This document shows positions 35,800 through 45,885 of a stretch of DNA of 64,000 nt, in pieces (positions within the stretch are counted from its first letter, which is position 1; the number at the start of each line of letters is the position of its first letter). A model generated the notes under the pieces. That model saw only the letters and a program-made list of their open reading frames with translations. It made no database searches and was not told the DNA's origin. Position numbers and translations under genes: made by a program. The stretch is from positions 111,211,163-111,275,162 of the forward strand of contig OX465284.1 in assembly GCA_949987705.1 (NCBI GenBank). The letters are read 5' to 3'. The DNA comes from Thereva unica. Taxonomy: Eukaryota > Arthropoda > Insecta > Diptera > Therevidae.

Positions 35800-36895
35800 T
35801 GTTTCATTTGAAGTCATTCATTCCAAAACCTTCCAAAAAACTCATTAAAATGAAAGGAAGTCATCTCCAAACCGAAAGTGCCTAATTAAAATAAAAAAAA
35901 ACCTTTTTATTGGTGAACGATTAGGTAAGCAAATTAGCTGCGTCTTGGTGGGCATGAGTCCCGGCTGCAAGCAATCAACTAAAAAAACACCGAAATTATT
36001 ATCAGCACTTTGATAAATGAGAATTCGTTATCGATTCCTCAGAAGAATCCCAATAATCATAATAATAACACTGAAAGGATTCCACATTGAAACCGAATTA
36101 CATTTGGCCATTTCTGCTGCTGTTCAAGGGCCAGTGATCGGCTTTTGTTTATCCATGAGGCTTCGTTGAGGGTCAATTCGCCCTTAAAGAGCTCCACTGA
36201 ATGCCCCCTTACTGGAGGAGGATGCCCACCTGTAATGGAGAAAGGCACCACTCTAGAAAATAAAAGACGCCGATAAGAGCTGCGCTCGGTCCATTATATT
36301 TCGCCTATTATGATTAAAATGCTGAGAGTGAATTAATTAATATCCACTCGAATTGGCTATCAGAAAATGGCGGCGGCGGTGGGTGTAGGGAATGCCAGAA
36401 GCTAATTTTCCCCCCTGATTTCGAGCCCTCATTGTAGGGGGCGGGGCGGGATGATTAATACATACAAGATTTGTGACGTCCATAATTACGTTAATGGCCA
36501 AGTACTAGCTAAATCTGGGAGGAAATGAAGCGGGCAGTAGTGGTGTATGCCCACATTTTCCGGCCCTTTGGGCAAATTGAATAACGTTTTGGGTTTAGTT
36601 GAGTGGAAGTTTCATAGTAGCAGTATTTATAAAAACAATGGAAATGACGGCTTTCAGAAATGTTCAAAACAAATATACAGTCCTTACTGCTGGGGAAGGA
36701 TGTTAATGTTGCCAAGGTCAAAAGGTCAGATTAACTGATACTAAAAAAATACTGCCAAATTGAATTTGGAAACCGAAGAACCCAGGCAAGAAACCTCATG
36801 GATATACGAACTAACTATTTACGAAATAATGCTACCGCATCCGGGGTAGCCGATGCACCAGCGCTGGGGACCAGGGATGCTGGTGAGAAGTGGGC
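35800..36895. other. No gene recognised
   Basis: No conserved protein, RNA gene or repeat family is supported. Confidence 0.4.
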
Positions 36896-36899
36896 TACT

Positions 36900-39345
36900 G
36901 GCTGACTAGTCGTACCGAAAATGAAAAAATTCGTTGCGTAGAATGTATGAAGAGAACGTCACGGAATTATCGAAATGCAAAATATCAATTGCTGCGCTAT
37001 CGGAACTACTACTTATCCGGAACCGGGATATTGACGATCGCTCCGCCAACAATCGACGAAACGATGACGCTTTGCTGTTCAAGTGGTGAGAAACGAGAGG
37101 CCGACGTCAGTTATCGCATTCAAACCAATATCCAAGCCTTTGACGGTTATAGCCATCGGTGGAACGATCAGGACCTAAATTGTTTTCGTTTATGCGCCAT
37201 CGATCAGCTTCAACAGACGCTGGATACGAAACCTCGAACCGAATTAATCGTACTTACGGGGGACTTTAATGCACTTTCAGGTGCAGATAGAACCGGCTCG
37301 GACACAGAGAAATTAACGAAAACGATTTACGCCTCCTTTCATTCGCAACGTCAAACAATTTGATCGTTGGCAACAGCATCTTTCTCCATACACTCAAGCA
37401 CCAACTCACCTGGCGACATCCATCTAGCAACGACTCAGCGATGTTAGACTACGTTTTGATCAACGCAAGATTCTGATCGACGTTCAAAGACGTACGTGCA
37501 ATGCGTTGGCCCGATTGCGGAGCGGACCGTTGGCTTGTTCGTACGAATGCTATTACAAAGAGCGAAGAAAACGACGCCACCTCCGGCAAAGAAGAATTGG
37601 TCGTGCCTACGGGACCCGACCGTCGGGCGAGGGTTTCACATGGCGGTATCCAACAAATTCGCGGCGTTTCTAGTGCTGGACGATATCGATATAGAAGAAT
37701 GGCAACTATCGGAGCCATTGTGTATGCAATGGAGTTGTGTCCGCCTATCCTCAAACGGACGTATCCATGAATCTCATGGTCTGGACCTCGTCGATCAGCG
37801 GAAACAACTGAAACACGTCGATTTGGAGCAATACCTAAGATTGAACAAAGACGTTCGACAGAAAATGAAATCGAAACAAGGAGCGTACTGGAATAACGTT
37901 GCGGCCGACGTGGATGAAACGCCGTCCACGCATGAGTACCAGACGCTGTACCACAAAATCCGGAAGTTAGGCAGCAAAACAACATCAACAAATGGCAACA
38001 TCAAAAAATCGGATGGAGCTTTCGTTACTTCCCCCATTGGCGCCTGAAGCGGTGCAGAGAATTCTTCCAACAGATGTACAACCACGATCCAGCACCCGAA
38101 CCGCCGATTATTGGACAGCTGACAAATCAGCTTCTCGATATCGAATCAACAATTAACATATATGGTATTCGGATCGTGTCCCGTCGGCGTGGAAGAAAGC
38201 GTTCGTTGTGCCAATTTCGTTGCGGCAAACGATCTGTCTTCGTTTTCATCGATTTCAAATCCGCTTTGGATTTCATCGACGGAAACATCGAACACGTGCC
38301 ATTGAAATCATCCAACTACTCCAAACTTCGTACAAACCGTTCGTATTCGAAGCGACTTATCCGAGGAATTCCCGATTCAAACAGATGACCGACAAGCAGA
38401 CGTCGCTTCGCCACTTTCCTTCAACGTTGTGATCGATGCAATCATGCGTGAAGCATTCGACGGACGACGTAGAGTTTGATACGACAATTAAAACTTCATA
38501 ACCGACTTGATGTTCCCAACAATAGCGCCGTCCTCGACGACACGGATGCCGAAGCAACGGACATCATACGATATTTCCCGCATCGCTCGGTCATACGGGT
38601 TAAAAATCAATGCGGTAAAGACCAAAGTGCTCACGACGAACGTATCGAAGGCCAGTGTTCATCTCGATGAAACCCAAATTGAACAGATTCCGATGCTCAA
38701 ATACTCGGGGTTCATGAAAAGAGAGTGACATCGACGGCCGACATTACAACCACATCGGCCAAGACACAACAACATTTGCCTCGCTCAAGTGGTTCATCTG
38801 GAAACGAACGAATATTACCATCAAAACGAAAGGACGCCTTAACTGAACGTTGATCCTTCCGATTCTTCTTTATGGATCCGAACGTTGACACTGCTCAAGA
38901 CGGACGTCAACAGGCTCGAGGTATTCCAAATGCGATGCTTGAGGCCGATTGTCGGTGTCTCACTCCGCGATCGCCTTCGAAACGAGACAGTTCAACAAAG
39001 ATGCTATCAATAGACACTGATCGAAGAAGAAATACATAAACGTCAACTACGGTGGTTTGGACATGATTGCCGAATGAATGATAAACGCTTGCTACGTAAA
39101 CCTCTAGGTCGAGACCGTCCGGCAGACTGGAGAATTCAGCGATAGGCACAGAAGAAAACCTGCCTAAAGAATATCGAGGGCGACTTAAAGATTCAATGAG
39201 GCCCGAAACGTCGCCAAAAATTGCCAAGAATGGAAACGAATCGTGTAATGGAGTTGCGAGACCCAGCGACACCGACAGCAGCGTATCCCTTGCGGGGGCG
39301 TCCCGCTCGGTCCGCCAGCTAAAGGATCAAAGAAGAAGAAGAATC
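36900..39345 (+). pseudogene. RTE-like LINE relic, copy E (most complete copy)
   Basis: Order: endonuclease start near 36950; catalytic GDFNALSGADR at about 37262-37295; linker QRAKKTTPPPAKKNWSCLRD and LDLVDQRKQLKHVDLEQYLR at about 37555-37840; TSTNGNIKKSDGAFVTSP near 38000; RT boxes from about 38230; DLSEEFPIQTD at about 38350; and VIDAIMREAFDGRRR at about 38430. The catalytic FADD site is corrupted (DLMFPTIAP near 38505). Then come YGLKINAVKTKVLTT, and the C-terminal tail with RRLRWFGHD-type and GRDRPADW-type wording at about 39040-39130. It ends in CAAAGAAGAAGAAG at about 39345. Several frameshifts make it dead, but it is the best guide to the family's layout. Confidence 0.88.
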
Positions 39346-39349
39346 CTAG

Positions 39350-41640
39350 ATATTTGAAACGTTCCAGAGCTGCAATATAATAACTACAATTGTCCGGAAA
39401 AATTAAAGAGCAATTATCTAAAATACTTGAAACAGTAAGTAGCAACGACACCGACACGTCGCTTCCAATTCATTCCTTCAATTAATTTCAGCAAGATAGT
39501 TTCAACCTTTCCCCAAGTCCTGATCCACTGTGCCATCATTAAAACGGCATTTAAATTGCCAGCGTGCGTACGGCATTCCACTGGCTGCAAGCCCCGACGA
39601 ACAAGGACTAGTACCTCTAGGGCGGCGGAGGAAGGCTCCCATTACACAAAGCCTTATCAAAATTTAATTCACTGGCATTTAGGTCCTTTGAGACACCGAG
39701 CAGCGGAGTAACTTTGAAATTTCCCTAACAAATTGCGGGTGTAATGCGGAATGAACCTATTCAACATGCGAGGATGCTTTACGACGGCTTGTAATCTGCT
39801 CTCGCGAGCAAATTCCCATGTGACAAGGCTCCTCCATCTAACGACGACAGCCGTGTGTGTTGAAACAATAGAGATTTTGAGGTAAGCGAGGAACTGCTGT
39901 CTTGCTGTGGCGCGGTAGCAGACGTTACCGAAGGTCATAAAGGCGCACAACATACACGCTCGTATTTCGCCTCCTTTCAAGCGGTGCCGTATAGCTTAAT
40001 GGAAACGAGGTTATTTGTCTCCTTGAACAACGCTGTAACATAAGGACTCTCGTAAGGAGTGGGGATAAATAAGTTTTGGATTTCTGTCTGCGTTTTAGGA
40101 TTTCCATTATTAAGCGGTGAATTGAATTTTCAGGGAAATGCAGAGAAAGGAGGAACAGAAGGGATTAAATCTGAGCAGTTCGAGATGAATAGTCGCCATC
40201 TGTAAAGTGTTCAACGCCATCTGTGGGAGGATCTGGGGTGTGGGAGCACGATTAATTAACTTTATTGTGAATGCAGCCGAATTGTCTGACTGTATTCCAC
40301 GTTGACCATGAGTACGACTTACAATTTCACGCTGGGTTGTTGAGCTCTATACATTCAATTAACTAACTCCGCTCCAATGCAGATCTGAGTTAAGGACTCC
40401 TCTCCAAACCCCAACCACCAGGACTTTTTAAATAAGAAAAAACTCATCAAATTTGTGAATATTAAACTAACCCTCAAGAAAAATGCGCCCACACTGACTC
40501 CCGCTCTAGGCATTAGCATTAATTTTAATTATCCTCGCTGAAACCTGCTCCTTATCGCGGTAGGCTTAACTTTTTTCCGTTGTATTATCCTGAAAGACGC
40601 TTTAAAATGGCGAATTTAATTACGTGGAATCATACTATAAATAAATAATGAGTTCTAAATGGATTATGTTCCACGTCGAGTTGATGATGATGTATCATCC
40701 TTAAAAACACTCTTAAAAACTCGCCCAAAAAAACTTTCGTGTGTGAGTGTCTCCTTTCGATATTCGGCTTGCAATTCTTTATTATTGTTCTTGTCCCCGC
40801 TCGATTTACTTCAGAATGTGTCCTTTCTGGCAAGGAATGCCAATAAAACCATAACGCCTAATGACCCTTAAACAACATTCGAGAACTCTTCCTTTCAATA
40901 TCGTAAGGACTTTGAACTTAAACCGACCATGACCGATATTTATATGTGTGTGCTCGACATATGTTCGTGTGCATACGGCCCCAAAAAAGGGCAAGGACAT
41001 CGAAGTTCTTTTCGCCATAATCTTATGGCAGAGATATATTGGCAAAAGATAAAACTTTTATCCGGTTTAGAACAAGTTCTTTTGTGAATTTTATCATTAT
41101 TGATTTTCTATTCCTCTCGCCACACAATACGTCCTTGGCCTCTGCGGTAACAGGCTAAAGGATGTTCTAAGATTTCCTTTTGTCTGGTAACAAATAGGAG
41201 GAATTCATGTTTTTGCCAGGAGCGTTTTGTTTATGGTTGAAATTTGTGTGTGTTTATCCTGTTTCTGTTTAGTGTCAATCTTTGGGTGGGGATCTCACAC
41301 CAGTTTCGTGTCCTTTATGTAGAACAACTCCAGTGCCGGGATTAATAGTGAACTTCTAAATGGTTTATGTTGCCGGGTTATCTTTAAGTATAGTTAATGG
41401 ACATGTTTTGTGGAAGATATGTTTGCTATTACATAAAATTTTGATGCTAGTTTTGGTGATAGAATTAAAGGCCGGTAGTGCGATTCTCGTTAAACAGTCG
41501 AACGAATGTCAAATCAAAAAGTTGTAGTACGATTCTCGAGTCAATGACACTTCACCACTGCATTTAAGGCTGAAGTACAATGATTCCGTTTCGAACCGCT
41601 CCGTATCCGTACCGTAACGTGGAGCTGGATAACTGACTAT
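39350..41640. other. No gene recognised
   Basis: Short open frames on both strands, none with a recognisable domain. No repeat family is supported. Confidence 0.4.
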
Positions 41641-41829
41641 ATTCAAAATGGCGACGCCAATATGGCGGATGAATTTTGCAAATGTGCTCTGAATCCATTG
41701 AAAATCGGTATCGGGGAGTTTTTAAGGTCACAAATGAAGAATCTATGGTAAAAATTTGAAAAAAAAAAAAACAAAATAAGAATTAATGAATCTGTTATCA
41801 AAATGAGAAAATTTAAAATGGCGCTGGAG
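41641..41829. repeat. Dispersed 'TTCAAAATGGCG' repeat
   Basis: ATTCAAAATGGCGACGCC, ATATGGCGGATGAATTTTG, GAAAATCGGTATCGGGGAG and TTTTTAAGGT parallel 52855-52945 closely in the same order, so this is the same dispersed family. Confidence 0.6.
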
Positions 41830-42093
41830 ATATCTGCCGTGCAAAGGACAAAAGACCTAAATGCAAAAAGCTCGATTCGAGTAAAACGCGTTTCAAGTTG
41901 TTTTTTTGTTACTTTCTGTAAAATAAGAAAATGCAAATGAAGTTTTTTCAAATTATCTAAGTTTAGATAATTTGAATAAACTTCAATTTTCATTTTCTTA
42001 TTTTACAGAAAGTAACAAAAAAACACTTGAAACGCGTTTTACTCAAATCGAGCTTTTTGCATTTAGGTCTTTTGTCCTTTGCACGGCAGATAT
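41830..42093. mobile_element. Near-perfect 264-bp hairpin (foldback element)
   Basis: The left arm from 41830 (ATATCTGCCGTGCAAAGGAC) pairs with the right arm ending at 42093 (GTCCTTTGCACGGCAGATAT). Pairing continues through AAACGCGTTTCAAG and the AAAATAAGAAAATG stretch almost to the centre at about 41962, with very few mismatches. There is no coding capacity. High arm similarity implies recent origin or arm conversion. Confidence 0.88.
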
Positions 42094-42129
42094 GGTGTGC
42101 ATAACTAATACGCGTTCCACATATTAGAA

Positions 42130-43860
42130 CAAGTTCAGCCTATTGAGATAGAAGAAGAAGAAGAAGTGCCATTCTTGCCCATGAACGAAAACCAGGGGCC
42201 AGTTCACGCAATTCGACGTCGACTGAGAACGACACTAAGTGCGTTCAAAAACCTTGTTATGGTTAACTATGGGAATTTTTGTCGAAAACTTATGCTAGTG
42301 GTTATGTTATAGTTAACCACGGAGTTTTTGAACGACAAAAGTTTACCACAGTTAACCATAGTAAGATTTTAGAACGCGCTTCGTGTCGTTTTCAGTCGAC
42401 GTCGAATTGCGTGAATTGGCACCAGTTCCAATCGGCGCAACGTTAGAAAAGAGAAATACATATTTATGATAGCAACCAAATCAATGGTGGTGACGAAAGA
42501 TTAGAATATTCTTTACTGGTGGAGCCGGTGTAGGAAAAACGTTCCTATTGAACTTACTAGGGAATCAAATCTATGGATGGTATGTAAAGGACGCAGTAAA
42601 AGTGTATACGCATTAACAGGAGTAGCAGCACGGCTTAACAGCGGTCTCAACAATTCATAGCATGTTAAAGAGGCCTGAACAGAAGGATGGTCGTATGACA
42701 GGAATGTGACCAATAGCAGGAAATTTCTTGCGGACAATAAGGCAACAATGGAGGCACATGGAGTTTATGATTATCGACGAAATTTCTATGGTGTTATACC
42801 AAATGCTCTGTGTGATTGTTTTCCGTCTTAAGCAACTCAAAAACAGCGATGACGATTTCTTTGAAGGAGTCAATGTATTATTGTTTGGAGATATCTTGCA
42901 ACTACCTCCAATTAAACGCTCTGGGACACCTATATTTAAACAGCCCGAGCACCTTCAGCTAGCCACACATCTCTGGCATTTATTCACGTTTTGTGTGCTG
43001 ACTGAGACCATGCGTCTGCAAGGAGACAATGCCTTCATTGATGTGCTAAATGCACTGCAAATTGTCGAACTGACATCTGAGCGTTTTAGTCTACTTATGG
43101 GAAGAGTTCGTCAAGATGCAATTGGTGAGTTCGCTATCGATAAGGCGTTAAGAGTTTACCCAACCAACCATCAAGTTAACAATCACAACAATGCGGTTCT
43201 TATTTGGTTCCGAAACAAAAGTGCCCGTATATACAAAATCAAAACGCCCAAGACTAGCTGGAAGATGCCTCACGAAATATGGACAACGTTAATATAACCG
43301 ATATCATGCCAGCAGATATTAACAAGATAGGTGGTTTACCACAAGAACTTGAATTTTTCGTAGGAGCCAAAGCTATGTTACGTGCTAACGTTGACGTCTC
43401 GAAAGGGTTGGTGAACGACGCTATCGGCTACATCACAAAGACTGTATGGCCTTAGTTTCATCGAACGCAAATGTATGAAACAGACATACCATCTGTTCAA
43501 ATTGATTTTGAAAGGGACGGCGTACACCTTATCCATCCTAAAGCCATACAATTCCCAGCAAAGTTTAATTATAGAACGTCCGAGAGAAGGATGTTGTAAA
43601 TCATTTCAATGGGCCTCCACTATCCATAAAATGCAGGATAGTACTATTGACCATGCTGTAGTACATTTGGGCTCCAAACTGTTTGAGGAAGGTCAAGCGT
43701 ATGTAGCATTGAGTCGCGTAAGGGCTTTGGAAGGGATATGTATTAAAGAGCTTGATTGTCAGAAGATAACAGGTAAGAAACCGTGCAATAAAAACGCCAT
43801 GAAGGAGTTGGAAAGGATGAGGAGTTTGCATAATGATACGTGCCAAAGATCCAACTAAAA
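42130..43860 (+). pseudogene. Helitron-type PIF1-like helicase relic
   Basis: The plus strand reads an upstream acidic segment (EIEEEEEVPFLP, 42135-42180), interrupted by a palindromic MITE. The helicase follows: Walker A FTGGAGVGKTFLL at about 42525-42560, Walker B EFMIIDEISMV at about 42760-42795, FGDILQLPPI at about 42890-42915, then LTETMRLQGDNAF, YPTNHQVNNHN, a GAKAMLRANVDVSKGLVNDA segment at about 43370-43425, and the C-terminal STIHKMQDSTIDHAVV and EGQAYVALSRV at about 43618-43720. These are PIF1/RecD-like motifs as found in Helitron RepHel proteins and in the cellular PIF1 family. Stops near 42705, 43298 and 43455 mark decay. No Rep nuclease domain or Helitron 3' hairpin could be pinned down, so Helitron origin is an inference. 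Confidence 0.82.
42190..42420. mobile_element. Palindromic MITE inserted in the helicase relic
   Basis: The left arm (GCCAGTTCACGCAATTCGAC, then GTCGACTGAGAACGACAC) is matched by the right arm, read on the minus strand as GCCAATTCACGCAATTCGAC. The inner part carries TATGGTTAAC / GTTAACCATA and two GTTTTTGAACG-type segments. It splits the helicase reading between NENQGP and PVPIGATLEKRN. One arm recurs at 28045-28150. Confidence 0.82.
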
Positions 43861-44728
43861 ACTAGAAAATAAAATAATCCAACAAGCCAGGTGATTCTCC
43901 CTTTGAAAGCTTCACTTCGAAGCTTTAAAGCTTCCTACCCCGACGAGCTTTTCCAGCTATAAAAGAAACCGCTTTACTAGGCCAAATACAATTTTTAACT
44001 ACACTCTTTCGGGAGAGATCATTTTCTCCGGTCCTATACCATGTTGAGGTGTAAGATCGAACAATGTTCCTGGCAGCGTCTTCTATACCGTGTCGAAAAG
44101 AATGTTTCCGAGCGAGAACTATGGGTACTTTCAGTAATGCATACTTGCATGCGCAAAATGCGCAAGTTGGACCCGTATCCACTTGCGCAAAAATTATTTG
44201 CGCATGCATCAATGCATTAGTGAATGTCATTTTTGACGTTCTTTTAATATATTTACCGCGCGCTATCATCCTCATCTATATTGTCCACCTATACTTTGAC
44301 ATTTAACATCGAAGTGTCTTCTCTTCTGCTTTGAAACTTGTTCGCAGGGCTATGGAAAAGCTTACAAAGCTTGCGCACATTTGCTTCGCATTTTTGCATT
44401 TATGAACTCTGTGCAAACGCATGTTTGCTTTAATGAAACTAATGCAAACGCAAATATGCGCAAACTGCAATATTGAAAGCAACCTGCAATATTTCAAGAA
44501 GATTAGCCGCAAGCCATTTTCCACAATACGTGGTTCATTCCATTCAGAAATAAGAACTCTATACCACAGCAACCATTTCCAAGCTACAAAATTGACTGAC
44601 TTTTTTGTGGGAGTTCTAAGGTCAGGAATCACTTATTGTACTACCGGTTCGACATGTCGTTGGTCAACATCAGTGACCAAATAAGTTATTATGAATCAGC
44701 GCCCTCCAAAACCCGCATATAACGAATT
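43861..44728. other. No gene; palindrome-rich, TGCGCA-containing DNA
   Basis: AATGCATACTTGCATGCGCA at about 44136 pairs with TGCGCATGCATCAATGCATT near 44200. A second palindrome spans about 44366-44475 (TTGCGCACATTTGC / GCAAATATGCGCAA). A small AAGCTT hairpin is near 43905-43935. No protein is recognised. Confidence 0.55.
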
Positions 44729-44729
44729 T

Positions 44730-45193
44730 GGGGCCTCGGTAGTCTAGGGTAAGGCGCCTGACTACTATCCCCAGAGGTCCCGGGTTCGATTCCCGGCGGT
44801 GCGACGGTCCTAGCCTTTCCCAATTTCCCGCCTACATAACTTTCCTTCTTTCTTCTTCCCTCTTTGCATTCCTGATTCCTCCTGTCATAGCCTTCACTAG
44901 TTCTCTTCCCCGCTCCTCCAAGCGCATGTCATCGGTTGGTTGATGAGATTCAACTCGTTTCAGGAGGCATAACACTCCAGCGAGTTGTTCTCGATGCCCC
45001 GATGTCAGAGTCGCGAAATGGTTGGGAGTAGGTGAAATAAAAATACCGCAGCTAGGTTGTGACAGTTCTTTCCTTCACTTCTCTCTCTATCTTCCGACTA
45101 GAGCTGCTGTTCGACATTTCAAAAATAAATAATACATGGTCGACAGTACAAAGGGGCCTTCCCTAAGTCTCTAGTGTGTCACATAAAAAAAAA
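44730..45193 (+). mobile_element. tRNA-derived SINE, full-length copy
   Basis: The tRNA-like head at 44730-44804 has an A-box-like TAGTCTAGGGTAAGG and an exact B box GGTTCGATTCC at 44783-44793. The body of about 380 bases (CTTTCCTTCTTTCTTCTTCC, then GCGCATGTCATCGGTTGGTT) is shared with 57244-57685. The tail reads TGTGTCACATAAAAAAAA. The head resembles Glu/Asp/Gly tRNAs, but the cloverleaf is imperfect and it is attached to a body, so it is not a working tRNA. Confidence 0.88.
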
Positions 45194-45786
45194 TTAATGA
45201 AATTTGCCTGATATTAAGCAAAATTGTCCGCCATTTTGAATCCGCCATTTTTAATCCGCCATTTCGTTTTTTGGACAATTAATAGCGGATTCTTACTCCC
45301 AAAAACAAACAAAACTATTTTTATATGCTAAAAAGACTTTTGACCAGGTTTTCGGGGTTCTGATCCACTGTGCGTCATGGTGCAATGTCAGTGGTAAGTT
45401 TAGTTCAAAGGGTAGAATGAGTTTGAGGTTATGAAGGGTTAGGAAGGTGTCGAAGGAGATCTCATCATATCTCGTTCAACACCAGCCTGACTCTTCATAA
45501 CTTCGGGTTTGAATTCTTAGATTCTGGAAGAGAGTGACTGACTGTGTTCCACAGTTGAGTTGTTGCATTTTTGAAATTGGCCCTGGGGTACCGGCAGAGA
45601 TAGCGTGGAAGTAGGATTTCATGCTATTTAATACTACCTTGATTGAACGGCCAGAACGAAAATATTTTACAAGAAAAATCTGATCTCAAGAGTCTGGTGG
45701 ACTTGGACGACAAATCAGGGATGATCCACAATTTGATTAGCTTTCAAGTGTCACCTACAAACTTCACGCATTAAATATTTAAATGA
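45194..45786. other. No gene; contains CCGCCATTTT repeats
   Basis: At 45228-45270 TCCGCCATTTT-type blocks occur three times in a row. This is the ATGGCGG family in reverse. The remainder is unclassified and lies just 3' of gene 1. Confidence 0.4.
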
Positions 45787-45792
45787 TTTAAT
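45787..45792 (-). other. Candidate poly(A) signal ATTAAA for gene 1
   Basis: ATTAAA on the minus strand about 95 bases after the stop codon. Gene 2 has the same variant at a similar distance. Inferred from sequence and position only. Confidence 0.35.
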
Positions 45793-45885
45793 AATATCTG
45801 AAATATGTAGCAATAATTTATGGGATTGTGCATGGGGAACTCGTGACAGAGTAGTATTCACTATAGACCACGATGTAGAGCAATC

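Noticed and set aside
37449..37991. 180-codon minus-strand open frame
   Set aside because: It is antisense to the linker of LINE copy E, whose plus strand carries the family motifs.
42146..42163. (GAA)n run as a LINE 3' tail
   Set aside because: It is in frame with the helicase relic and encodes its acidic EEEEE stretch.
44730..44804. Functional tRNA gene
   Set aside because: The head is followed by a shared 380-base body and an A-rich tail repeated at 57244-57685, the structure of a SINE. The cloverleaf is imperfect.
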